Shown one piece after another: positions 1 to 6,660 of a stretch of DNA of 8,457 bases. Below the pieces are notes generated by a model. That model was given only the letters and a program-made list of their open reading frames with translations. It made no database searches and was not told the DNA's origin. The translations under genes and the position numbers were made by a program. The DNA lies in NCBI GenBank assembly GCA_028723145.1, contig JAQYFM010000103.1, positions 1 through 8,457 of the forward strand. Reading direction: 5' to 3'. The stretch is from Spirochaetales bacterium (lineage in GTDB: Bacteria; Spirochaetota; Spirochaetia; Sphaerochaetales; Sphaerochaetaceae). How positions within the stretch are numbered: the stretch's first letter is position 1; every line of letters starts with the position of its first letter.

Positions 1-447
1 GTTGAAAATCGCTTCTTCCCAGATCCAGAAGATCCAGGAAAGATTTTAAGAGTTATTGAAAAGCTTGGTAAGGTTGATATCGCTTTTGGTGGAATTGGTA
101 TCAATGGACATTTAGCATTTAATGAAGCTGAAGAAGTAAGTGCAGAAGAATTTGCAACTAGAACTACTAGAGTTCTTGCAATCAGTAGAGAAACTAGAGT
201 GGCTAATGCAATAGGTGACCTTAATGGTGCTATTGATGCAATGCCAATTTTTGCTGTCACTATTGGTATGAAAGAAATCTTAATGGCTAATAAAATTAGA
301 CTCGGTGTATTTAGAAGTTGGCATAGAGCTGTATTAAGACAAGCTTTATTCCAAGAGCCTTCTGGACATTTTCCTGTAACATTAATTCAGAACCATAAGG
401 ATGCTTTAATTCTTGCAAATAGTGAGGCTTCAAAGGAGGCTTTCTAA
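1..447 (+). CDS. nagB: NagB-like glucosamine-6-phosphate deaminase/isomerase, 3' part (5' end outside window)
   Basis: The frame is open from base 1 to TAA at 445-447, giving the last 148 residues; the true start lies upstream. A GTG at 199 is internal, because strongly family-like sequence precedes it. NagB enzymes convert glucosamine-6-phosphate to fructose-6-phosphate and ammonia in the cytoplasm. The in-window residues 30-42 (GGIGINGHLAFNE) match the family's catalytic loop: H37 and E42 correspond to E. coli His143 and Glu148, and N35 takes the place of Asp141, as it does in B. subtilis NagB. The N-terminal sugar-phosphate loop and the Asp72 equivalent are outside the window. The usual NEP after the loop is NEA here, followed by an acidic segment (EEVSAEEF) instead of the usual Gly/Ser-rich one, so this belongs to a divergent branch whose exact substrate is unproven. 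The stop overlaps the nagA start by one base, tying it to amino-sugar use. Family assignment is firm; the gene symbol is less so. Confidence 0.82.
   Translation, partial: VENRFFPDPEDPGKILRVIEKLGKVDIAFGGIGINGHLAFNEAEEVSAEEFATRTTRVLAISRETRVANAIGDLNGAIDAMPIFAVTIGMKEILMANKIRLGVFRSWHRAVLRQALFQEPSGHFPVTLIQNHKDALILANSEASKEAF
432..439 (+). promoter_or_regulatory. Shine-Dalgarno site of nagA
   Basis: AAAGGAGG lies inside the last codons of the nagB-like gene, 7 bases before the nagA ATG at 447. It fixes the nagA start and shows that nagA can be translated from the same message immediately after nagB terminates. Confidence 0.85.
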
Positions 448-1568
448 TGGTTATTTCTGCTTCAAAGGTCCTAATTGGTTCTTCATTAGTTTCTAGAGCT
501 ATCGAGATAGAGAATGGAAAAATCAGCTCTATTAATGAAACGAATGAAATCGATGATAGAATAATTATTCCAGGCTTTTTTGATATCCATACTCATGGTG
601 GTGATATGATTGATGTAAATCATATTGAAAGCTATGAGGATGTTAATAAGCTCTCAAAATTCTTTGCCTCAAAAGGTGTTACTTCCTTCTTAGCATCAGT
701 TATGACAGATACAAAGGAAACAACGGAGAGAATTTTAAGAATTTTAAAAGAAGCAATTGATAGAGGACTTGATGGATCAAGACTTGAGGGAATTCATCTT
801 GAAGGACCTTTCTTATCTTTGGAATATAAAGGTGCTATGGCTCCTGAATTAATATTGGATGGAGACCCAAAGCTATTCGATTACTATCAAGAAATTTCAG
901 GTAACAACATTCTCTATATTACCATTGCTCCAGAAGGAAAGTGTGCTTTAGATCTTATCAAGCACATAAAGAGTGAAGATAGATGTAAGGTTTCAATTGG
1001 TCATAGTGCTGCAGAATATGAAACGGCAATTGAAGCAATTGAAAATGGTGCAGTTGCTTCTACTCATACCTTTAATGCGATGAAGCTCTTTCATATGCAT
1101 CGTCCAGCTATTTCAGGTGCCGTTTTAGAAAGAGATGAGGTTTATACAGAAGTAATTGCTGATGGTTTTCACCTTCATCCTGCGACAGTAAGGCTTATAT
1201 TAAAAACAAAAGGAAATAAAAAGGTAATTGCTATTACAGACTCAATCATGGCTGCAGGTCTACCAGATGGTAATTATAAGCTTGGTGTTAATGATGTAGT
1301 TGTTAAAAATGGTGATGCTCAGCTATTAAATGGAGTTAGGGCTGGAAGCACTTTAACAATGGATAGAGCAATGAGGAACATAATTAAATTTACCCAGTGT
1401 GACTTACCATATGTTTCACCATTGCTTTCTGAGAATGCAGCTACAATGCTTGGTTTAAATAGGGGGGCCATAAAGGTTGGATATCCAGCTGATTTCGTGG
1501 TCTTAGATAAAGATTTGAATCTGCTTGAAACTTATGTAGAGGGCAGAAAAGTATACACAAAGGAGTGA
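447..1568 (+). CDS. nagA: N-acetylglucosamine-6-phosphate deacetylase
   Basis: This 373-residue cytoplasmic amidohydrolase removes acetate from N-acetylglucosamine-6-phosphate to give glucosamine-6-phosphate, the substrate of NagB. The family layout is complete: an N-terminal strand region (about 1-42), the barrel, and a C-terminal return to the small domain (GYPADFVVLD at 345-354). Metal and catalytic residues are visible: HTH at 48-50, HLEGPF at 117-122 with E119, IGH with H186, THTFNAM with H207, and the catalytic aspartate D265 in ITDS. Both histidines of HxH are kept, as in B. subtilis NagA and unlike the E. coli enzyme, which suggests a two-metal centre. Substrate-loop sequences ADGFHLHP (238-245) and MAAGLPDG (268-275) are also typical. 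The length is normal (about 380-395 in relatives). ATG at 447 overlaps the previous stop by one base and has a strong ribosome site. Nothing looks broken. Because the neighbouring genes are unusual, a related N-acetyl amino-sugar phosphate cannot be excluded as substrate. Confidence 0.93.
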   Translation: MVISASKVLIGSSLVSRAIEIENGKISSINETNEIDDRIIIPGFFDIHTHGGDMIDVNHIESYEDVNKLSKFFASKGVTSFLASVMTDTKETTERILRILKEAIDRGLDGSRLEGIHLEGPFLSLEYKGAMAPELILDGDPKLFDYYQEISGNNILYITIAPEGKCALDLIKHIKSEDRCKVSIGHSAAEYETAIEAIENGAVASTHTFNAMKLFHMHRPAISGAVLERDEVYTEVIADGFHLHPATVRLILKTKGNKKVIAITDSIMAAGLPDGNYKLGVNDVVVKNGDAQLLNGVRAGSTLTMDRAMRNIIKFTQCDLPYVSPLLSENAATMLGLNRGAIKVGYPADFVVLDKDLNLLETYVEGRKVYTKE

Positions 1569-1572
1569 TAAA

Positions 1573-2730
1573 ATGGCTTTAATCCCACTTCGTCCTATTT
1601 TGGATGCAACAGACAGACTTGATTACGCTCAGGGAGCGTTCAATGTTAATGCGGTATGTCAAGCTCAGGCAGTAATTGATGTACATGAAATGTTCCGCTC
1701 TCCAGCAATCTTGCAGGGTGCTGATTTAGCAAATGGCTTCATGGGTGGCAGAAAGGATTTTATGAATGCCACAATTGAAGATAAAATCATTGGTGCAAGA
1801 AATATCGCAGAAGCTGTAAAAGCAAGGGCTAAAGACTCATTTATCCCTATCGCACTTCATCTTGACCATGGTAGAGACTTTGATTCAGTTAAGGCTGCTA
1901 TCGATGGTGGTTATACCTCTGTAATGATTGATGGATCATCACTTCCTCTTGATAAAAACATTGAGTTAACAAGAGAAGTTGTAAAGTATGCTCACGAACG
2001 AGGAGTTACTGTTGAAGGTGAATTAGGTGTACTTGCAGGTGTTGAAGACCATGTATTCTCTGCTGGTTCAACTTATACAAATCCTTTACATGCAATTAAA
2101 TTCTTTAAAGAAACTAAAGTAGATGCTCTAGCAATTAGCTATGGAACTATGCATGGTGCAAATAAAGGTAAGGATGCAGTTGTAAGAAAAGAAATTGCAA
2201 TTGCAATTAAAGAGTGTTTAAGACATGAAGGCATCCAAGGTGTATTAGTTTCTCATGGTTCATCTACAGTTCCTAGATATATTGTTGATGAGATTAATGC
2301 GCTTGGTGGTGATATCCAAAATGCTTATGGAATAGCATTAAACCAACTTAAAGAGGTTTCTCATTGTGGAATTGGTAAAATCAATGTAGATACTGATATT
2401 CGCTTAGCTGTTACAAGAAACTTAAGAGAGTATTTTGTTAACCATCCAGAGGCAAGAGAAGATAAGAGCATTAATGAAATTTGGCATCTTATGGAGAAAA
2501 ATCCAAAGGTATTTGATCCTAGAGCTTTCTTAACACCTATTATGGATACAGTTATGTATGGAAATATCCCTAATGATTCAATTCGCGAAGTTACTCATCT
2601 TATTAGAAAGGGTGTAATGGAAGTTGTAGGAACTCTTATCGTTGAATTTGGTCAAGTTGGCAAGGCTAACAAAGTAGAAGTTAAGACTCTTGATGAAATG
2701 GCTGAGTTCTATAAGAAGGAGGGAATTTGA
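1573..2730 (+). CDS. class II (zinc-dependent) ketose-bisphosphate aldolase
   Basis: This 385-residue protein belongs to the class II fructose-bisphosphate aldolase family, which cleaves ketose 1,6-bisphosphates to dihydroxyacetone phosphate and an aldehyde phosphate. Visible motifs: GAFNVN (21-26); LHLDHG (95-100), with the catalytic D98 and zinc ligand H99; VEGELG (147-152), carrying the conserved acidic residue E150; GTMHG (191-195) with H194; VSHGSS (226-231) with H228; and the phosphate-binding NVDTD (271-275). The late segment FDPRAFLTPIMD (314-325) resembles the Calvin-cycle (CbbA) subtype rather than short GatY/KbaY tagatose enzymes. It is longer than that subtype (about 345-360) because of a C-terminal tail of about 55 residues after position 328. 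Fructose-, tagatose- and other ketose-bisphosphate aldolases cannot be separated by eye. ATG at 1573 follows AAAGGAG (1559-1565) by 7 bases and the nagA stop by 4, so it is co-expressed with nagBA and probably supplies triose phosphates to the next gene's product. Confidence 0.88.
   Translation: MALIPLRPILDATDRLDYAQGAFNVNAVCQAQAVIDVHEMFRSPAILQGADLANGFMGGRKDFMNATIEDKIIGARNIAEAVKARAKDSFIPIALHLDHGRDFDSVKAAIDGGYTSVMIDGSSLPLDKNIELTREVVKYAHERGVTVEGELGVLAGVEDHVFSAGSTYTNPLHAIKFFKETKVDALAISYGTMHGANKGKDAVVRKEIAIAIKECLRHEGIQGVLVSHGSSTVPRYIVDEINALGGDIQNAYGIALNQLKEVSHCGIGKINVDTDIRLAVTRNLREYFVNHPEAREDKSINEIWHLMEKNPKVFDPRAFLTPIMDTVMYGNIPNDSIREVTHLIRKGVMEVVGTLIVEFGQVGKANKVEVKTLDEMAEFYKKEGI
2716..2723 (+). 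promoter_or_regulatory. Shine-Dalgarno site deciding the start of the TIM-like gene
   Basis: AAGGAGGG lies 6 bases before ATG at 2730 but only 3 bases before the in-frame TTG at 2727. The spacing favours ATG at 2730, which shares one base with the aldolase stop (TGATG). Confidence 0.85.
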
Positions 2731-3572
2731 TGCAACACATCTATGTGAATTTTAAAAGATTTGATGTTCCTTCCCAAATGGGTGGTGTAAATAGAATCTC
2801 TGATATTTCTTCTTATGCTTCAACTATTATTCCTAAATGTGAAAAGGAACTAGAAAAGTATAAAGGTAAGTGTGAGTTCGTGCAGTTCTATCCTGAAGCT
2901 CAAATTCCTTCTGCTGTTATTGCCGCTAAAGACTCTGTTATTGAAATTGGCTGCCAAAGTGTTTATAGACAAGATGTTAAAGTTGGTGGTAACTTTGGTG
3001 CTTTTACATCCAATAGACCTGCAGCAGCAGCTGCTGCACTAGGTTGTACAGCCGCTTTAATTGGACACTGTGAAGAGAGAAATGATAAGAATGAAATTCT
3101 TTCACTTGGTGGAAATACAGATAGAAAAGTAGTTAATACAATCCTAAATAAAGAAGTATTAGCAGCACAAAGTAGAGGCCTTAAAGTTTTATACTGTGTT
3201 GGTGAAAAAGATACAGAGTTAGATGAGTGGGATAAAGTAATTACTGAACAATTAGAGATTGGCTTGAAGGGTGCTGATTTATCATCTGTTGTAATTGCAT
3301 ATGAGCCTGTTTGGTCTATTGGACCTGGTAAGACTCCAGCGGGTAAAGAGTATATTACTAAGGTTGCTAAATTAATTAAGAGTGTAATTGGTAATGTACC
3401 TGTAGTTTATGGTGGAGGCCTTAAAGAAGCTAATGCCGAGATGCTTTCTTCTATAGATGAAATAGATGGAGGCTTAATTGCTCTTACTCGTTTTACTGGT
3501 GAAATTGGTTTCTATCCTGATGAATACCTTAGGATAGTCGAGCTATATATGAATGGAAAGGAGAATAAATAA
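2730..3572 (+). CDS. divergent triosephosphate isomerase-like protein
   Basis: This 280-residue TIM-barrel protein should interconvert dihydroxyacetone phosphate and glyceraldehyde-3-phosphate, or an analogous phosphorylated ketose/aldose pair. Catalytic positions are present: N7 and K9 (NFK for the usual NWK), H113 in IGHCEER (usual GHSERR), and E192 in YEPVWSIGPGKT, the classic lid loop. However, loop 7 is YGGGLKEAN (227-235) where TIM normally has YGGS, and the phosphate-gripping loop 8, normally GGASL, is ALTRF at 251-255. It is also longer than standard TIM (about 250). These changes point to a paralogue with altered phosphate contacts, although the aldolase next door makes triose phosphate the first guess. 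An in-frame TTG at 2727 is too close to the ribosome site, so ATG 2730 is chosen. It overlaps the aldolase stop by one base and the larA-like start by one base. An Ala run (98-103) is coded by GCA/GCT repeats. An isomerase for erythrulose phosphate (EryH-like) is an alternative. Confidence 0.82.
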   Translation: MQHIYVNFKRFDVPSQMGGVNRISDISSYASTIIPKCEKELEKYKGKCEFVQFYPEAQIPSAVIAAKDSVIEIGCQSVYRQDVKVGGNFGAFTSNRPAAAAAALGCTAALIGHCEERNDKNEILSLGGNTDRKVVNTILNKEVLAAQSRGLKVLYCVGEKDTELDEWDKVITEQLEIGLKGADLSSVVIAYEPVWSIGPGKTPAGKEYITKVAKLIKSVIGNVPVVYGGGLKEANAEMLSSIDEIDGGLIALTRFTGEIGFYPDEYLRIVELYMNGKENK

Positions 3573-5029
3573 TGAAACTAGATTTTGAATATGGACAGGG
3601 ATTAATGAGTGCAAATTTACCTGATAACACAGATGTGTTTATCCCAGGTACAACATATCCAGATCCACCATGTCTTCCTCAGGATTGGGATTCTCTTTAT
3701 AACATTACAATGGATTCTATTCGTCATCCTATTGGAATGCCAACTTTAACAGAGCTTGCACATAAAGGCTCTAAGGTAGTAATTGTTATTCCTGATATCG
3801 TAAAAGGTGGATGCCAACCAACAAGTCATAGAAAGGTTTCAATAACATGTTGTCTTGATGAACTTTATAGCGTAGGCGTTGAGAAAAAAGATATTTTACT
3901 TTTAATATCTAATGGTCTTCATCCAAGAGCTACAGTAGGTGAAATGAAACAAATTTTGGGTGATAAACTCTTTAATGAGTTCTATCCTACAGGACAAATT
4001 ACAAGCCATGATAGTGAAGATTATGATAACCTTGTAGACCTTGGTTATGCTCCAAATGGTGACCATGTTATCATGAATAAGGCAGTTTTTGATGCCGATG
4101 TAGCTATTTTAATTGGTCATACACAAGGTAACCCTTATGGTGGTTATTCTGGTGGTTATAAACACTGTGCAACTGGTATTACTCATTGGAGATCTATTAG
4201 TGCTCACCACGTTCCACAGGTTATGCATAAGAGTGATTTCGTACCTGTATCAACTCACTCTGAGATGAGATCAAAATTTGACTGTCAAGGTATGTTTATG
4301 GAAGAGAAGATGGGTAAGAAATTCTTCTGTTGTGATGCTGTCCTTGATACTCTTTCTAGACAAATTGAAATTAACTCAGGTTATGCAAAAGAGATGCAAC
4401 CAATTAGCTGGAAGAGTGCTGATAAGAGAACCTTCGTTCCATGGGCTGAAAAGAAATATGATGTAATTGTATTTGGTATGCCTACTAACTTCCACTATGG
4501 TAATGGAATGGGAACAAACCCAATTCAGATGATGCAGGCTTTATCTGCTCAAGTTATTAGACACAAGAGAGTAATGTCTGATAAGTGTGTATTTATTTGT
4601 TCTTCAATTTGTGATGGTTATTTCCATGATGAAAGATGGCCATATTTGAGAGAGTTATATGATTTATTCCAGCATGATTATATGAATACTCTCCCAGATA
4701 TGAACAGATATGGTGAATACTTTGCAACTAACCAAGAATACATTCGTAAATATCGTTTTGCAAATGCATTCCACCCATTCCATGGTTTTTCTATGATGAG
4801 CTGTGGTCACCTTGCTGAACGTGATACATCTGCAATTTATATTGTTGGTGCTAGAGAACCAGGTATTGCAAGAGGTATGGGGCTTAAGACTAGAGCAACA
4901 TTTGAAGAAGCATTAGAGGATGCAAAGAAGAAGATTGTAGGACCAAATCCTAATATTCTTGCTCTTCCTATGACTTTTAAGCTTGGTGCTGTGCATCTTT
5001 GTATGAAAGATGAGCCATATCTTGGTTGA
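3572..5029 (+). CDS. LarA-like nickel-pincer 2-hydroxyacid racemase/epimerase (DUF2088 family)
   Basis: This 485-residue cytoplasmic protein belongs to the lactate racemase (LarA) superfamily, whose members racemise lactate, malate and similar 2-hydroxyacids or epimerise gluconate by hydride transfer to a nickel pincer nucleotide. Aligned by eye to Lactiplantibacillus LarA, H117 in NGLHPR matches catalytic His108, K197 in SGGYK matches the cofactor-attaching Lys184, and H213 (16 residues later) matches the nickel ligand His200. The Asp72-Arg75 pair appears as D75-K78 in PDIVKGG, and the position of catalytic His174 appears as N187, with H183 four residues before it. It is longer than LarA (about 425) and so belongs to a distinct subfamily; its substrate is unknown. 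AAAGGAG (3557-3563) lies 8 bases before ATG 3572, which overlaps the TIM stop by one base. It is the last gene of the operon. No cofactor-making larB, larC or larE is in the window; a functional enzyme needs them elsewhere. Confidence is high for the superfamily, low for any reaction. Confidence 0.85.
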   Translation: MKLDFEYGQGLMSANLPDNTDVFIPGTTYPDPPCLPQDWDSLYNITMDSIRHPIGMPTLTELAHKGSKVVIVIPDIVKGGCQPTSHRKVSITCCLDELYSVGVEKKDILLLISNGLHPRATVGEMKQILGDKLFNEFYPTGQITSHDSEDYDNLVDLGYAPNGDHVIMNKAVFDADVAILIGHTQGNPYGGYSGGYKHCATGITHWRSISAHHVPQVMHKSDFVPVSTHSEMRSKFDCQGMFMEEKMGKKFFCCDAVLDTLSRQIEINSGYAKEMQPISWKSADKRTFVPWAEKKYDVIVFGMPTNFHYGNGMGTNPIQMMQALSAQVIRHKRVMSDKCVFICSSICDGYFHDERWPYLRELYDLFQHDYMNTLPDMNRYGEYFATNQEYIRKYRFANAFHPFHGFSMMSCGHLAERDTSAIYIVGAREPGIARGMGLKTRATFEEALEDAKKKIVGPNPNILALPMTFKLGAVHLCMKDEPYLG

Positions 5030-5041
5030 TAATTAATTAAG

Positions 5042-5074
5042 GCCTCCATAATTGATTTATGGGGGCATGATTTT
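5042..5074 (+). terminator. probable transcription terminator of the nag-aldolase-TIM-larA-like operon
   Basis: Bases 5042-5051 (GCCTCCATAA) pair with 5057-5066 (TTATGGGGGC) in a 10-base-pair stem containing one G-T(U) wobble and a 5-base loop. The hairpin starts 13 bases after the larA-like stop. The T tract is weak and delayed: ATGA, then TTTT at 5071-5074. Position and stem strength support a terminator, but the poor T tract means some read-through into the peptidase gene is possible. Confidence 0.65.
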
Positions 5075-5080
5075 AATATA

Positions 5081-5109
5081 TTGTATATGGGTACTCTTTA
5101 TAATATAAT
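5081..5109 (+). promoter_or_regulatory. sigma-A-like promoter of the S10 peptidase gene
   Basis: TTGTAT (5081-5086) and TATAAT (5104-5109) are separated by 17 bases, predicting a start near 5116 and a leader of about 26 bases before the GTG at 5142. An overlapping second TATAAT begins at 5099. The inverted repeat ATATAAT-AA-ATTATAT (5103-5118) covers the -10 region and could be an operator, but in such AT-rich DNA it may be chance. Confidence 0.6.
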
Positions 5110-5141
5110 AAATTATATAGCTTTTATATTGAGGTATCAAA

Positions 5142-6602
5142 GTGTTTTATCAAGAGAATTTTACTCCAATGAGATTTGTCTCAGAGGGGAGTATAAATAT
5201 AAATGGTAGTAATATTGCCTATAATACAATAAGTGAAGATAATATTTTTTATGATGAAAAAGGAAATGCAATAGCATCTATTTTTTCATTTTCATATTTT
5301 AAAAAGGATGTCGAAAATAAAGCACAAAGACCTGTAATATTTGCTTTTAATGGAGGACCTGGATCTTCTAGTGTAATGTTACATATTGGCTTACTTGGAC
5401 CAAAAAGAATAAAATATAATTCTAATCTTAATGATGCCAATTCACTTCCTCCATATGAAGTAATAGATAATCCAGAGTGTTTAATTGATATTGCTGATAT
5501 CGTTCTTATTGATCCTATAAATACAGGGTTTGGTCTATTAATAGATAAAGATAGAGAAAATGAATTTTATGGAATTAGAGAAGATGCAGAAGCTTTTGTT
5601 TCCTTTGTTCAAATGTGGATACAGCGATATAATCGCTATCAAAGTCCTAAATATATTTTAGCTGAGAGTTATGGTTGTACGCGTGCCGCAATGGCAGTAG
5701 AAATTGCCTCAGGTCAAGGTTTTGAGCGATGCTATGATATAGCTTTTAATGGATTAATTTTAATAGGAAATACTATTACTCCAGGAAAGTATTTTAATGT
5801 TGATTTACCTATTGAAAAGGCGGTATTAGGTTTTGAGACCTATGCTGCATTAAATTGGTTATATAATACTAATCATTCTATCTCATTAGATTTATGGACA
5901 CAAAATGCAAGAGAATTTGCAGATACTGAATATCTAATAGCTTTAAATAAAGGAAACAGATTAAGTGCAGAAGAAAGAAGTAAAATAAAGGAAAAGATTA
6001 AATATTTTACAGGAGTTTCTGATTATTACTTAGAAGAGAAGAATCTAAAACTTGATAGTTTCTCAATAAAAGATGAAATTTTAAGAAGTAAAGGATTAGC
6101 TATTTCACGCTTAGATGGAAGAGTGACTAGACAATTATATTCTAATCAAGAATATGAAGATAAATTTGGCTTATCAATTGATGGAGTTAGAGGTAAGTAT
6201 AATCCTATTTTTATTTCTGCTTTGGTCTCTGAATTGTTTCCAATTTTAGGAATTCAAAATTTTAATAGGTCATATAAACCAGCTGTTAAGATTTCTAAAA
6301 AATGGAATAAAGAATGTGATATTTCTGCATCTGAATGTTTATCAAATACAATGAAAAGACGACATACGATGAGAGTATTTTTTGCAAATGGATACTATGA
6401 TTTAACAACTGAATCTGGAGTTTTATATTATATGCTTTCCCATACTGATTTAGATAAAGATAGGGTGATAATAAAAAGATATGCAACAGGACATATGGTT
6501 TATCTTGGTGAAGATGAAATAAAAACTTTTACATCAGATGTTAGAAATTTTATTAATAGTGTGAAACCTGAAGAAAGTATGCTATTAAGTGAGTTTATTT
6601 GA
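5142..6602 (+). CDS. S10 family serine carboxypeptidase (bacterial type)
   Basis: This 486-residue alpha/beta-hydrolase resembles serine carboxypeptidases, which release C-terminal amino acids from peptides. The signature elements occur in order: FNGGPGSSS (69-77, oxyanion region), IDPINTGFG (123-131, usual DPVGTGFS), the nucleophile S176 in AESYGCTRA (the bacterial S10 form of GESYGG), D420 in NGYYDL, and H451 in TGHMVY. The triad is complete. The N-terminus MFYQENFTPMRF is polar and carries no signal peptide or membrane segment, so the protein is probably cytoplasmic, unlike vacuolar or secreted eukaryotic members. The start is GTG at 5142, 7 bases after GAGG (5131-5134); an in-frame TGA at 5130 rules out anything further upstream, and the next candidate is ATG at 5169 without a comparable ribosome site. 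It has its own promoter and stands alone between the operon terminator and the regulator's promoter. Its DNA looks more AT-rich than the operon. Family confidence is high; the natural substrate and role are unknown. Confidence 0.87.
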   Translation: MFYQENFTPMRFVSEGSININGSNIAYNTISEDNIFYDEKGNAIASIFSFSYFKKDVENKAQRPVIFAFNGGPGSSSVMLHIGLLGPKRIKYNSNLNDANSLPPYEVIDNPECLIDIADIVLIDPINTGFGLLIDKDRENEFYGIREDAEAFVSFVQMWIQRYNRYQSPKYILAESYGCTRAAMAVEIASGQGFERCYDIAFNGLILIGNTITPGKYFNVDLPIEKAVLGFETYAALNWLYNTNHSISLDLWTQNAREFADTEYLIALNKGNRLSAEERSKIKEKIKYFTGVSDYYLEEKNLKLDSFSIKDEILRSKGLAISRLDGRVTRQLYSNQEYEDKFGLSIDGVRGKYNPIFISALVSELFPILGIQNFNRSYKPAVKISKKWNKECDISASECLSNTMKRRHTMRVFFANGYYDLTTESGVLYYMLSHTDLDKDRVIIKRYATGHMVYLGEDEIKTFTSDVRNFINSVKPEESMLLSEFI

Positions 6603-6624
6603 TAATTTGGATATATCATTTGTA

Positions 6625-6654
6625 ATGAAATTACCCTCTATTTTGTAGTATAAT
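6625..6654 (+). promoter_or_regulatory. promoter of the GntR-family gene, predicted to give a leaderless mRNA
   Basis: A perfect TATAAT lies at 6649-6654, with ATGAAA (4 of 6 matches to TTGACA) at 6625-6630 and an 18-base spacer. If the -10 box occupies -12 to -7, then +1 is base 6661, the A of the regulator's ATG. No Shine-Dalgarno sequence lies before that ATG. The palindrome ATAATTAT (6650-6657) overlaps the box and might allow autoregulation, but is short. Confidence 0.55.
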
Positions 6655-6660
6655 TATTGT

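Noticed and set aside
199..447. Short ORF starting at GTG 199 as a gene of its own
   Set aside because: It is the in-frame end of the NagB-like gene, which is open to base 1 with clear family motifs upstream of 199.
2727..2729. TTG at 2727 as start of the TIM-like gene
   Set aside because: It is only 3 bases from the ribosome site; ATG at 2730 has normal spacing and forms the same one-base stop/start overlap as its neighbours.
3020..3038. GC-rich 19-base inverted repeat (TGCAGCAGC-A-GCTGCTGCA)
   Set aside because: It is produced by six alanine codons (GCA/GCT) inside the TIM-like gene; the 1-base loop makes a real hairpin unlikely.
4278..4466. 62-codon + strand open frame inside the larA-like gene
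   Set aside because: It is out of frame with a gene with strong homology, has no ribosome site and shows no recognisable motif.
4837..5049. Antisense open frame across the end of the larA-like gene and the terminator
   Set aside because: It is a shadow of the real gene and partly formed by the hairpin region; no family resemblance or start signal is evident.
6295..6486. Antisense open frame inside the peptidase gene
   Set aside because: It lies opposite the catalytic D420/H451 region of the real gene, has low-complexity composition and lacks a ribosome site.
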